A stretch of 8,045 bases of DNA from Clostridia bacterium (GTDB taxonomy: Bacteria > Bacillota_A > Clostridia > Oscillospirales > Acutalibacteraceae). The stretch is from the NCBI GenBank assembly GCA_017503305.1, contig JAFVTJ010000052.1, forward strand, positions 1 through 8,045. Direction: 5' to 3'. A program made the translations under genes and the position numbers. Positions within the stretch are counted from its first letter, which is position 1. Every line of letters starts with the position of its first letter. Of this stretch, positions 1-7,107 are shown piece after piece. The notes below the pieces were generated by a model. It saw only the letters and a list, made by a program, of their open reading frames with translations. It did no database searches and was not told where the DNA came from.

Positions 1-234
1 GAATACGTAATCGTCCAAAAATTCTTTTGTAAGGTCTTCTATGTAAAGCTTGGAAGTACCGGTTTTTAATGCCTTTTCTTCTAAGCCTTCAAGCTCATCT
101 GCTTGACCAACGTTACCCGATACTGCAATAATTTCGGGATTGTTGTAGTTTTCCTTAAGCCACGGGATGATGATAGAGGTATCAAGACCGCCCGAATATG
201 CTAAAACTATCTTTTTAAATTCTTTCTTACTCAT
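1..234 (-). CDS. argG: Argininosuccinate synthase, N-terminal part (cut by window edge)
   Basis: The enzyme joins citrulline and aspartate, using ATP, to make argininosuccinate in the penultimate step of arginine synthesis in the cytosol. Only the first 78 codons are inside the window; the family is about 400 residues, so most of the gene lies off the left edge. The visible part carries the N-type ATP pyrophosphatase loop AYSGGLDTS (residues 12-20), followed by [10 protein letters not shown] and the ArgG-typical NVGQ at 41-44, then the KLYIEDL segment. The ATG at 234 is preceded by GGAGGTA (241-247) at a 7-base spacing, which settles the start. Its own promoter and ArgR-like operators lie immediately upstream, so it is probably repressed by arginine. 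The transporter gene upstream is on the same strand but 150 bases away. Identification is firm. Confidence 0.96.
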   Translation of the reverse strand, partial: MSKKEFKKIVLAYSGGLDTSIIIPWLKENYNNPEIIAVSGNVGQADELEGLEEKALKTGTSKLYIEDLTKEFLDDYVF

Positions 235-287
235 TTTAATTACCTCCGTATGCACGACTATGCATTGATTTTTCAAAATATGCACAG

Positions 288-316
288 ATTATACACCTAA
301 TTGAATAAATATGCAA
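288..316 (-). promoter_or_regulatory. argG promoter
   Basis: On the minus strand, TATAAT (293 to 288) is a perfect -10 box. TTGCAT (316 to 311) sits 17 bases upstream as a weaker -35 box. Transcription would start near 281, giving a leader of about 45 bases. The stronger ARG box (302-315) lies on the -35 box and spacer, which fits repression by blocking polymerase. Confidence 0.7.
302..315 (-). promoter_or_regulatory. ARG box (ArgR/AhrC operator), promoter-overlapping
   Basis: The 14 bases TGAATAAATATGCA match the palindromic ArgR core TGAATWWWWATTCA at 13 of 14 positions. In the 18-base Bacillus form (CATGAATAAAAATKCAAK) the match over 300-317 is 15 of 18. It covers the -35 box and part of the spacer of the argG promoter, the usual place for an arginine-dependent repressor site. 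Inference from sequence match; binding is not shown. Confidence 0.75.
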
Positions 317-354
317 GAGTTTTCTTAATATTTTTACTTTTTATTTAACTTTTT

Positions 355-368
355 AGAATATTTATGCA
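355..368 (-). promoter_or_regulatory. Second ARG box, distal
   Basis: AGAATATTTATGCA matches TGAATWWWWATTCA at 12 of 14 positions. It starts 53 bases (five helical turns) from the promoter-overlapping box, so a hexameric ArgR could contact both sites on one face of the DNA. It lies just past the stop codon of the transporter gene, in the region between that gene and argG. Confidence 0.55.
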
Positions 369-384
369 TAAAAATGTAAATTTA

Positions 385-1920
385 TTAATCTTCCCAGGTT
401 TCTTCGGTTTCGGTTTGCTTATTTTTGCCCTTAAAACGCGGAATAACAAAGCCGCTTACGAGGCAAAGCGCAAACACAAGCCAACCTGCCAAAATGTTTG
501 AAGTTAGATTATAACCATCGGCGGCACCGTAAATACCACCCTTGTTTTTAAACAAGTCAATAATGTTCCAAACAAAAAGCACTGTCAAAGAAACGGGAGC
601 CACAAATTTAACCGCTATATCAAACCAAACTCTAGGCATTTTAAACTTCTTAGAATTACGGTTAATTTCTTTTATAACCTTACCTGTTTTAAAGAACCAA
701 CCTATTGCAATTGTTTCAAGCACGCCAATTAAAATAAGGGTAAAGCTGTTACACCAGTTATCTACTATATCAAGCACAGCAAGACCTGCACCCGTGGTAT
801 AAATCAAAGAAATAACACCGGCAATTACGCAAAGTGTAATTGTTGTCTTCTTTTTGTCGGTGCCAAACTTATCCGAAAATGCGGTTGAAATACCTTCAAC
901 AAGGGAGAAAGCCGAGTCAATCGCTAAGGTGCAAAGGCAAAAATAGAAAATAAAAGCAAATATTGCGTTAAACACGCCGCTTTTTGAAAGATTAACAATA
1001 GCGGTGGGATATACGCCAAAAGCAAGGCCGGGGCCCGATTTTTGAGCGAGCATATCTTGTAATCCTGTGCCGTACATTGTGGTAAACATTACAATACCCG
1101 ACAAAAGACTTACTGCCAAATCAGAAAAGGCAATGATAATACCGTCGCGGGCAATATTACTGCTATCATCAAGGAAGGAACCGTAAGCAATCATAATCGC
1201 CATCATTACCGACATTGAATAGAAAACCTGGCCTATTGCATCAACCCAAAGCATAGGGTTGGAAAGCGCCGAAAATTTGGGGATAAAGAATGCTGCAAGA
1301 CCTTGCATTGCGCCAGGCATTGTAGCGCCCTTTATAGCCATAAAACCAAGGCAAATAACCGGCAAGAATACTAAATACTTAATAACCTTGCCAACACTGC
1401 TTGTACCGTTGCGAATGCAATAATAAATAAGTCCCCAAGCCACAAGCAAGCAAAGTATAACCGGAAGCGATACTGTATCAAAGCCCTTTATAGTGCCTGT
1501 TGTTTTAATAATGGTAGCCCAAAGGCCGCTTGCCGCTTCATTATTGCCTGTCATATTAACAAACTTAAAGCTGAAGATTGCCATCATAATAACCCAGGCA
1601 AAAACCACAGCGTAATAAGTAACAATTACAAAAGCATTGGTAGTAGCCGCCCAACCGATAGGCTCAAACTTTTTGTTCATTCGGCGTAAAGCACCGGGAG
1701 CGCCCGAACGCATTTTACGACCGATAGAAATTTCCATCATTAAAAGGGGTATGCCTATAATAAGCATTGCGATAACGTACACCAAAAGAAATGCACCGCC
1801 GCCATGCTTTGCCGCAAGGTTTGGAAAACGCCAAGCATTACCAAGACCCACAGCCGATCCTACAGCCGCCAAAATAAAGGTGGCGCTGCTGCCCCAAGTG
1901 GCACGTTTTGTTTCTGACAT
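385..1920 (-). CDS. Sodium-dependent transporter, neurotransmitter:sodium symporter (SLC6/LeuT) family
   Basis: A 511-residue inner-membrane symporter predicted to drive uptake of an amino acid or related solute with sodium. Helix 1 holds the family signature GSAVGLGNAWRFP (21-33), with Asn28 at the Na1 position and Gly25 where monoamine transporters have Asp, which argues for an amino-acid substrate. TYY at 101-103 supplies the helix 3 tyrosine. Helix 6 has the NPMLWVDAIGQVFYSMS segment (221-237). Asp267 in helix 7 plausibly stands at the acidic position that replaces chloride in bacterial members. I count about 12 hydrophobic helices, the last near 473-494; many bacterial relatives have 11. 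Helix 8 carries Asp335-Ser336, as in animal members. The ATG at 1920 has AAGGTG 8 bases upstream, partly inside the stop of the exonuclease gene 4 bases away, so the two are co-transcribed. The exact substrate cannot be told. Confidence 0.93.
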   Translation of the reverse strand: MSETKRATWGSSATFILAAVGSAVGLGNAWRFPNLAAKHGGGAFLLVYVIAMLIIGIPLLMMEISIGRKMRSGAPGALRRMNKKFEPIGWAATTNAFVIVTYYAVVFAWVIMMAIFSFKFVNMTGNNEAASGLWATIIKTTGTIKGFDTVSLPVILCLLVAWGLIYYCIRNGTSSVGKVIKYLVFLPVICLGFMAIKGATMPGAMQGLAAFFIPKFSALSNPMLWVDAIGQVFYSMSVMMAIMIAYGSFLDDSSNIARDGIIIAFSDLAVSLLSGIVMFTTMYGTGLQDMLAQKSGPGLAFGVYPTAIVNLSKSGVFNAIFAFIFYFCLCTLAIDSAFSLVEGISTAFSDKFGTDKKKTTITLCVIAGVISLIYTTGAGLAVLDIVDNWCNSFTLILIGVLETIAIGWFFKTGKVIKEINRNSKKFKMPRVWFDIAVKFVAPVSLTVLFVWNIIDLFKNKGGIYGAADGYNLTSNILAGWLVFALCLVSGFVIPRFKGKNKQTETEETWED

Positions 1921-1924
1921 AAAA

Positions 1925-2803
1925 TCACACCTTAGTTTCTTCTTTAATAGTTTGCTTTTTTTCTTTAAATTCGCATATTTTTCGTTTTACGATTAGTTCG
2001 TCAAAGGTTTGCCTAAACATTACCCTGCCGTTAAATTTTTCGCCGCAGTCACAAATAAAATTGGCCGCAAACCAACGGTTTGAATATTTCCATTTAGCAA
2101 CCCTTTTTGCCATTTTGCCGCATTTGGGACACTTAAACTCCAAATGCTTTTTATCAATTTTTTCGTTATGAATATTAGATATCGAATAACTTTTAAAGCG
2201 AAGCCTTTTGAAAAACTCGGGGTTAGTGGCGTCCTTAATAAGCGGAACAAAGCGTTCTTCATTGTAGCACTTTTTCAAAAGATAGGCCGCCACAAGACTA
2301 TCGTCCTTCGCGGTATGAAAATCAATATCCTCGGTTTCAATTTGCAAAAATTCGGCCGCCAAAGACAGCGAAACCTGATTTTTATCAGTATAACCTCTTA
2401 AATACATCTCATTCTGAATAAACTTTTGCAAATCAAGATATTTTTCTATCCTAAATCTTTTGCCGCTAAGCAAATCCTCCTCGTTGGAAACAATTGTGTA
2501 TAAATCCGAATTGCTCCACGTCATTGTTACGGCGTTTTCGCCCACCCAAGCGTTGTATTCTTCAACCGCCTTTTCAAATGGCACGCCCGCGCGCATTACC
2601 TCGTTAGTTATGCCCGTAAGTCGCGCAAACCTGCCCGTAACCTTGTTTGAAATTGCCGATTTTACGGTCACTTCGAAGGTGTCTACAATATCAAAATTTT
2701 CATTAAGCTTTACAGCGCCAATTTGCAAAATTTGGTTAATAAACCGCTTTTGCGCCTTAAAGAAGGTGCTGTCCCACTCTAAATCAAGAATAATATAGTT
2801 CAT
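1925..2803 (-). CDS. DEDDh 3'-5' exonuclease (ERI-1/KapD-like) with C-terminal zinc ribbon
   Basis: A 292-residue protein with a DnaQ/RNase T fold exonuclease domain, expected to remove nucleotides from 3' ends of RNA or DNA using two metal ions. The catalytic set is visible: Asp7 and Glu9 in LDLEW, Asp100 in TWSNSDLYTI, and His163 with Asp168 in FHTAKDDS. The 'h' subtype is given by that histidine five residues before the aspartate. The opening [10 protein letters not shown] resembles a group of clostridial exonuclease-domain proteins. Residues 225-253 hold CPKC and CDC, a likely four-cysteine zinc ribbon that could bind nucleic acid, followed by a Lys/Glu-rich tail. Its ATG shares one base with the typA stop (TAATG), and only a weak purine-rich site (GAAGAG) precedes it, so translation is probably coupled to typA. 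The substrate is unknown; mRNA 3' end or small-RNA trimming is inference. Confidence 0.85.
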   Translation of the reverse strand: MNYIILDLEWDSTFFKAQKRFINQILQIGAVKLNENFDIVDTFEVTVKSAISNKVTGRFARLTGITNEVMRAGVPFEKAVEEYNAWVGENAVTMTWSNSDLYTIVSNEEDLLSGKRFRIEKYLDLQKFIQNEMYLRGYTDKNQVSLSLAAEFLQIETEDIDFHTAKDDSLVAAYLLKKCYNEERFVPLIKDATNPEFFKRLRFKSYSISNIHNEKIDKKHLEFKCPKCGKMAKRVAKWKYSNRWFAANFICDCGEKFNGRVMFRQTFDELIVKRKICEFKEKKQTIKEETKV

Positions 2804-4626
2804 TATTTTCTCTTCGATTCGTATTTCATTCGTTCTTCTTTGTTTAAAATTCTCTTGCGAAGTCTTATATTATTGGGGGTTATTTCCACCAATTCATCGT
2901 TTTTAATAAATTCAAGCGATTGCTCAAGGCTTAACACGGTATGGGGCACCAAGCGTAAAGCATCGTCCGAACCGGAAGCACGGGTGTTTGTTAACTGCTT
3001 TTTCTTGCAAACGTTACAAACAATATCCTCGTTCTTGGGATTTTCGCCAACTATCATACCCTCGTAAACCTCGGTAGCGGGGCCAATAAACAACCTGCCA
3101 CGGCTCTGAGTATTATAAAGACCATAGCCCGTAGATTCGCCCGTTTCGTGAGCAATAATAGAGCCGGTTGAACGTTGGGAAATATCGCCCTTATACTCTT
3201 GGTAGCTGTCGAACACGTGGTTCATAATACCGTTACCGTTAGTATCGGTCAAAAATTGTGAACGGTAACCTAAAAGACCGCGTGAAGGAATCAAAAATTC
3301 CAAATGAGAGGTGCCACCCTCGCGAGTGCCTATATTTTTAATTTCTGCCTTGCGGGTGCCAAGTCTTTCCATAACCGCTCCCACGTACTGCTCGGGAACT
3401 TCAATCATTAAAAGCTCGATCGGTTCAAGCAATTGTCCGTCTTCTGTCTTTTTATAAATAACCTCAGGTGGAGAAACCTGAAATTCATAGCCTTGACGGC
3501 GCATAGTTTCAATAAGGATTGAAAGGTGTAATTCGCCTCTGCCCGAAACCTTAAAGGTATCAGCCGAATCGGTTTCCTCAACACGAAGGCTTACGTTGGT
3601 CATAACCTCTTTAAACAAGCGGTCGCGAATATTGCGCGAAGTAACAAACTTACCGTCGCGTCCTGCAAAGGGAGAATTATTAACCATAAAGTTCATAGAC
3701 AAGGTAGGCTCGTCTATTTTCACAAAGGGCAATGGCTCAATACAATCGGTCGCACAGGCGGTTTCGCCAATTTCAAGCTTGTCCAATCCCGCAACCTGAA
3801 TAATATCACCTGCAGCGGCGGTTTCTACCTCGACCCTTTTAAGACCCTTATACATGAAAAGCTTTGCAATTTTCAAATTGTTAAAGGTGCCGTCCTTGTG
3901 GCAAAGGGAAACAGTTTGACCTGCATTTATAGTGCCGCGCAAAACTCTACCAACACCAATGGGACCTAAATATTCATCATATTCAATATTAGTAAAAAGC
4001 ACCTGCAAGGGAGCTTGGCTTTCCCCTTCGGGTGGATCAATTTCTTTAACAATGGCATCAAACAAGGGGCGCATATCCTCACCCTTAATATCGGGCGAGA
4101 AGGAAGCATAGCCATCGCGACCCGAAGCAAACACCACAGGAAACTCAATTTGTTCTTCATCGGCACCAAGCTCGATAAACAAATCAAGCACCTCATCTAC
4201 AACTTCGTAAGGTCTTGCCATGGGTCTGTCAATTTTATTAACAACTACAACGGCCTTTTTATTAAGCGCTAAAGCCTTTTTAAGTACAAAACGGGTTTGA
4301 GGCATACAGCCTTCAAAGGCGTCTACCAAAAGAAGCACACCGTCAACCATTTGTAAAATACGCTCAACCTCGCCACCAAAATCGGCATGTCCTGGGGTAT
4401 CAACAATATTTATCTTAATATCGCCATACATTACGCTTGTATTCTTAGAAAGAATTGTTATTCCGCGTTCGCGCTCCAAATCGTTAGAGTCCATAACTCG
4501 CTCATCAACCGCTTCGTTATCACGGAAGGTTCCACTTTGCTTTAAAAGCTGGTCAACAAGTGTGGTCTTGCCATGGTCAACGTGCGCAATAATAGCAACG
4601 TTACGCAAATTTTCTATTTTTGCCAT
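2803..4626 (-). CDS. typA: Translational GTPase TypA/BipA
   Basis: A 607-residue ribosome-binding GTPase of the EF-G/LepA group that acts in 50S subunit assembly and in growth under cold or other stress. All GTPase motifs are present: AHVDHGKT (14-21), RGITI (54-58) with Thr57, DTPGH (76-80) with catalytic His80, NKID (130-133), and an ASG-type fifth motif at 167-169. These are followed by the beta-barrel domain, EF-G-like domains, and the TypA-specific C-terminal region with SRGLLGYR. Length is normal for the family. The ATG at 4626 follows AAAGGGAAG on the minus strand. It is the first gene of a three-gene operon with a consensus promoter and a tandemly duplicated leader. Identification is firm. 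Confidence 0.97.
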   Translation of the reverse strand: MAKIENLRNVAIIAHVDHGKTTLVDQLLKQSGTFRDNEAVDERVMDSNDLERERGITILSKNTSVMYGDIKINIVDTPGHADFGGEVERILQMVDGVLLLVDAFEGCMPQTRFVLKKALALNKKAVVVVNKIDRPMARPYEVVDEVLDLFIELGADEEQIEFPVVFASGRDGYASFSPDIKGEDMRPLFDAIVKEIDPPEGESQAPLQVLFTNIEYDEYLGPIGVGRVLRGTINAGQTVSLCHKDGTFNNLKIAKLFMYKGLKRVEVETAAAGDIIQVAGLDKLEIGETACATDCIEPLPFVKIDEPTLSMNFMVNNSPFAGRDGKFVTSRNIRDRLFKEVMTNVSLRVEETDSADTFKVSGRGELHLSILIETMRRQGYEFQVSPPEVIYKKTEDGQLLEPIELLMIEVPEQYVGAVMERLGTRKAEIKNIGTREGGTSHLEFLIPSRGLLGYRSQFLTDTNGNGIMNHVFDSYQEYKGDISQRSTGSIIAHETGESTGYGLYNTQSRGRLFIGPATEVYEGMIVGENPKNEDIVCNVCKKKQLTNTRASGSDDALRLVPHTVLSLEQSLEFIKNDELVEITPNNIRLRKRILNKEERMKYESKRK

Positions 4627-4634
4627 TGTAAAAC

Positions 4635-4686
4635 TTCCCTTTATAATAGATTAACTTAAATTCCCTTTATAATAAATTAACTTAAA
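4635..4686 (-). repeat. Tandem duplication of a 26-base unit in the typA leader
   Basis: Bases 4635-4660 and 4661-4686 are adjacent copies of one 26-base unit and differ at a single base (G at 4649, A at 4675). On the transcribed strand each copy ends in ATAAAGGGAA, so the mRNA leader carries two copies of the purine-rich ribosome-binding element; only the promoter-distal copy is at a usable distance from the ATG at 4626. The array starts at or near the predicted transcription start (about 4681) and fills nearly the whole leader. Confidence 0.9.
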
Positions 4687-4687
4687 T

Positions 4688-4716
4688 ATTATATTATATA
4701 TAATATACTTTGTCAA
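4688..4716 (-). promoter_or_regulatory. typA operon promoter
   Basis: TTGACA (4716 to 4711) and TATAAT (4693 to 4688) on the minus strand are both perfect consensus boxes, with the ideal 17-base spacer. The expected start is near 4681, about 55 bases before the typA ATG. This is the strongest promoter in the window and suggests high constitutive sigma-A transcription. An 18-base perfect AT palindrome (4690-4707) fills the spacer. Confidence 0.85.
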
Positions 4717-4753
4717 ATAAAAAACACCCGTATTTCCAAAAAATACAGGTGTT
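4717..4753 (-). terminator. Intrinsic terminator of the penicillin-binding protein gene
   Basis: AACACC (4723-4728) pairs with GGTGTT (4748-4753). GTATTT (4730-4735) pairs with AAATAC (4741-4746), with one C/A mismatch between the two blocks and a 5-base loop. On the minus strand the 12-pair stem runs into TTTTATTT. It begins 4 bases after the TAA of the upstream gene, and its T tract touches the -35 box of the typA promoter. Confidence 0.88.
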
Positions 4754-4757
4754 AATT

Positions 4758-7091
4758 TTATCGTGTATCACTCGGCTGTGCCGTAGTGCTATCCTCAGAG
4801 GAACCAGTCGGGGTGCTTACCGTCTCACTCGAAGTATCGCTTGATGTTTCCCCACTCTCATTAGAGGTATCTCCCGAAGATGTTTCATCAGAGCTTTCAC
4901 CGCTTGAAACATCGCTACTATCGGGAAGGGAACTATCGGAAGAACTGTCGTTTACAGAAGAATCGGTTGAAGAGGTATCCGAAACTGTGCCCTCTTGCGA
5001 AGAGGTGTTTTCTTCGGGATCTTCTTCCTCTTGGGGCAAATAATCCTCTTCTTTGAGGATTGTTCCCGGCTTTGTGCCGTTTTTATAATACCCTTCGCCG
5101 CGGCGATAAACGTCTTGGCTATCGATAAACTGTATGGGTTCAAGGTCCTTATGGATTTCGCGCATAATATCACGCCAAACACTTTTAGCAGCGCTTGTGT
5201 TGTAAACGCGCATATTATGATCAAAGCCGTACCAAACCGATCCAATGTAGTAAGGTGTGCCACCCACTAACCAGGAGTCCTTGGTATCACTTGAGGTGCC
5301 TGTCTTAGCGTAAGCCTTCATACGCCAGTCAAATCCGCCAACTGCTCTACCGGTGCCGCCTTCTTTATAAACAACCTCGCGGAGCATATGGTTCATAATA
5401 GTAGCCGTAGCCGAGCTTACCGCCCTTTTGCCCTCGGTGTCCTGTTCTAAAATAACCTTACCGTTTGTACCCACAATTTTGTAATAGGTTGTCGGCTTGT
5501 GATAAATGCCACCGTTGCCGAAAATTGCAAATGCCGCGGCCGATTCAATGGGTGTTATACCGTAAGTGCAACCGCCAAGCGCCAAGGAAGCTGCGTTTTT
5601 ATCGGCCTCAACAATATGTTTAAAGTTTAAATTTTCGGTTAAAAATTTATATGAATTTTCAATGCCAACCTCTTCAATAATTCTTACGGGCACCGCATTC
5701 ATAGAACGGCGCAAGGCGTAATTCAGGGGCACTTCACCCATATATTCGCCAAACCATTCGCGCGGGCCCCATCGACCGTTGCCGTAGTAGTTTTTAATCG
5801 GCTCATCCAAAACGGTGGAAGTATAATCTACAATATCGTTTTCAATTGCCAGTGCATAAACACCCAATGGCTTCATAGTAGAGCCCGGCTGACGCGGAAC
5901 GTTTGCCCTGTTAAGACCGCGGTTTACCGTTTTTTCGCCTACACCGCCCACAACGCCTACAATATGGCCCGCGTAATCCATTATAGCCATACCCGACTGC
6001 ACGTCTTCCATTTCGCCATCGTCGTTTTTACGCTTTTCGTAAAAATAGCGTTTGCGATTGTTGTAAACCTCTTCCATGGTGGACTGCACTTTGGGGTTCA
6101 TTGTTGAATAAATTTTAAAACTTCCGTTATAAAACATTTGAGAAGCAATTTTAGGACCACATGCATATTTTTCGGCCAAATCTTCTATAACCTGCTCTAT
6201 AAGCGTATCAATAAAATAGTCGTTAATATCGGTATCCAGGCTTTCCTTTTGGGAAGAATCAAGCGTTATCTCTTGAAAATAAGCCACCTGTAGTTCTTCA
6301 TAACTTAAATAGCCCTGCTCGTGCATTTCGTTAAGTACAGTACGGCGTCGCGCGGTATTTTCATCCATACTGCGCACAGGATTATAGCGTGATGGATTTT
6401 TAGTAATGGCCGCAATAGCAGCACATTCGACAGTGTTAAGCTCGGAAACGTCCTTATTAAAATAATAATTAGCCGCAACCTGCACACCGTTAATACCATT
6501 GCCAAGGGCAATTGTGTTAAGATATGCTTCTAAAATTTCATCCTTAGAAAGCTGTGTTTCGATAAATAATGCGCGTACAATTTCGCGCACCTTTCGCGAG
6601 TAGACCTTCTCATTATCCCATGTAATATTTTTAATAAGCTGTTGGGTTATGGTAGAAGCGCCAAATTCAACCTTGCTATACTTAAAAATTTGGTTTACCA
6701 CAGCCAAAATTGTGCGTTGCCAGTCAACACCGTGGTGCTTTTCAAAATCCTCGTCTTCTATAGCAATAAAGGCATTTTTAAGGTCTTCGGGCATCTTTTT
6801 AAGGGGCACCCAAATGCGGTTTTCATCGCCGTGAACACGCTTGTATTCAACCCATTCCTCCGCCTCGTTTTTATAGTATATAACCGAGGTCATATTAAGC
6901 TCTAAATTCTTAATATTTTCCACAATTTTGCGGGATGAAAATATATCAAATTCTCGCTTAAAATCGTAGCCGGGTGTCAAAGCGGTTGCCAAAAATACCG
7001 CCAAAATTAAAAGGCAGGCTACCGCACTTTTTAATAAATTTTTAAAGCCGCCAAAAAGCGATTTTTTAGGGTTTCTTGCTCGTTTAAAAAT
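4758..7091 (-). CDS. Class A penicillin-binding protein (PBP1A-type, bifunctional), probable ATT start
   Basis: A membrane-anchored cell-wall synthase of 777 residues if begun at the ATT at 7091. It polymerises lipid II and cross-links stem peptides outside the membrane. A basic cytoplasmic tail (FKRARNPKK) leads into a membrane helix at about 22-39. The glycosyltransferase 51 domain has the EDEDFEKHHG motif with catalytic Glu112 and the GASTITQQL motif. The transpeptidase has STMK (Ser404, Lys407), SMN (463-465) and KTG (596-598). The last 90 residues (about 688-777) are a Ser/Asp/Glu/Thr tail without lysine. The first standard start codon in frame is TTG at 7004, but that lies inside the membrane helix and has no ribosome binding site. 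ATT lies 8 bases after AAAGGAGG, and a stop at 7107-7109 excludes anything further upstream. It has its own promoter and terminator. Symbols such as ponA or mrcA are used for relatives; I cannot choose between paralogues. Confidence 0.93.
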   Translation of the reverse strand: MFKRARNPKKSLFGGFKNLLKSAVACLLILAVFLATALTPGYDFKREFDIFSSRKIVENIKNLELNMTSVIYYKNEAEEWVEYKRVHGDENRIWVPLKKMPEDLKNAFIAIEDEDFEKHHGVDWQRTILAVVNQIFKYSKVEFGASTITQQLIKNITWDNEKVYSRKVREIVRALFIETQLSKDEILEAYLNTIALGNGINGVQVAANYYFNKDVSELNTVECAAIAAITKNPSRYNPVRSMDENTARRRTVLNEMHEQGYLSYEELQVAYFQEITLDSSQKESLDTDINDYFIDTLIEQVIEDLAEKYACGPKIASQMFYNGSFKIYSTMNPKVQSTMEEVYNNRKRYFYEKRKNDDGEMEDVQSGMAIMDYAGHIVGVVGGVGEKTVNRGLNRANVPRQPGSTMKPLGVYALAIENDIVDYTSTVLDEPIKNYYGNGRWGPREWFGEYMGEVPLNYALRRSMNAVPVRIIEEVGIENSYKFLTENLNFKHIVEADKNAASLALGGCTYGITPIESAAAFAIFGNGGIYHKPTTYYKIVGTNGKVILEQDTEGKRAVSSATATIMNHMLREVVYKEGGTGRAVGGFDWRMKAYAKTGTSSDTKDSWLVGGTPYYIGSVWYGFDHNMRVYNTSAAKSVWRDIMREIHKDLEPIQFIDSQDVYRRGEGYYKNGTKPGTILKEEDYLPQEEEDPEENTSSQEGTVSDTSSTDSSVNDSSSDSSLPDSSDVSSGESSDETSSGDTSNESGETSSDTSSETVSTPTGSSEDSTTAQPSDTR

Positions 7092-7099
7092 AACGGTTT

Positions 7100-7107
7100 C
7101 CTCCTTT
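7100..7107 (-). promoter_or_regulatory. Ribosome binding site that decides the PBP start
   Basis: AAAGGAGG on the minus strand is a near-perfect Shine-Dalgarno sequence. Eight bases (AAACCGTT) separate it from ATT at 7091-7089, which is in frame with the whole protein. No ATG, GTG or TTG in that frame lies between it and 7004, so the site points to initiation at AUU. Confidence 0.8.

Noticed and set aside
235..384. Riboswitch or T-box in the argG leader
   Set aside because: The predicted leader is only about 45 bases, with no conserved T-box motif or terminator hairpin. ARG boxes explain the signal better.
1637..1996. Plus-strand open frame of 119 codons opposite the transporter start
   Set aside because: It is antisense to a well-supported membrane protein and the exonuclease 3' end, with no recognisable domain or ribosome binding site.
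2460..2798. Plus-strand open frame of 112 codons opposite the exonuclease
   Set aside because: It is a mirror of real coding sequence with no independent start signals or family resemblance.
1925..4626. Exonuclease next to a GTPase as a new defence system
   Set aside because: The GTPase is clearly the housekeeping TypA. There is no mobile-element context, toxin-like partner or variable gene nearby to support a defence role.
4786..5043. Plus-strand open frame of 85 codons rich in Ser, Glu and Val
   Set aside because: It is the antisense image of the repetitive acidic tail of the penicillin-binding protein. It has no promoter or ribosome binding site of its own.
7002..7004. TTG at 7004 as the start of the penicillin-binding protein
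   Set aside because: It has no ribosome binding site, and starting there removes the basic tail and part of the membrane helix that the upstream frame encodes cleanly.
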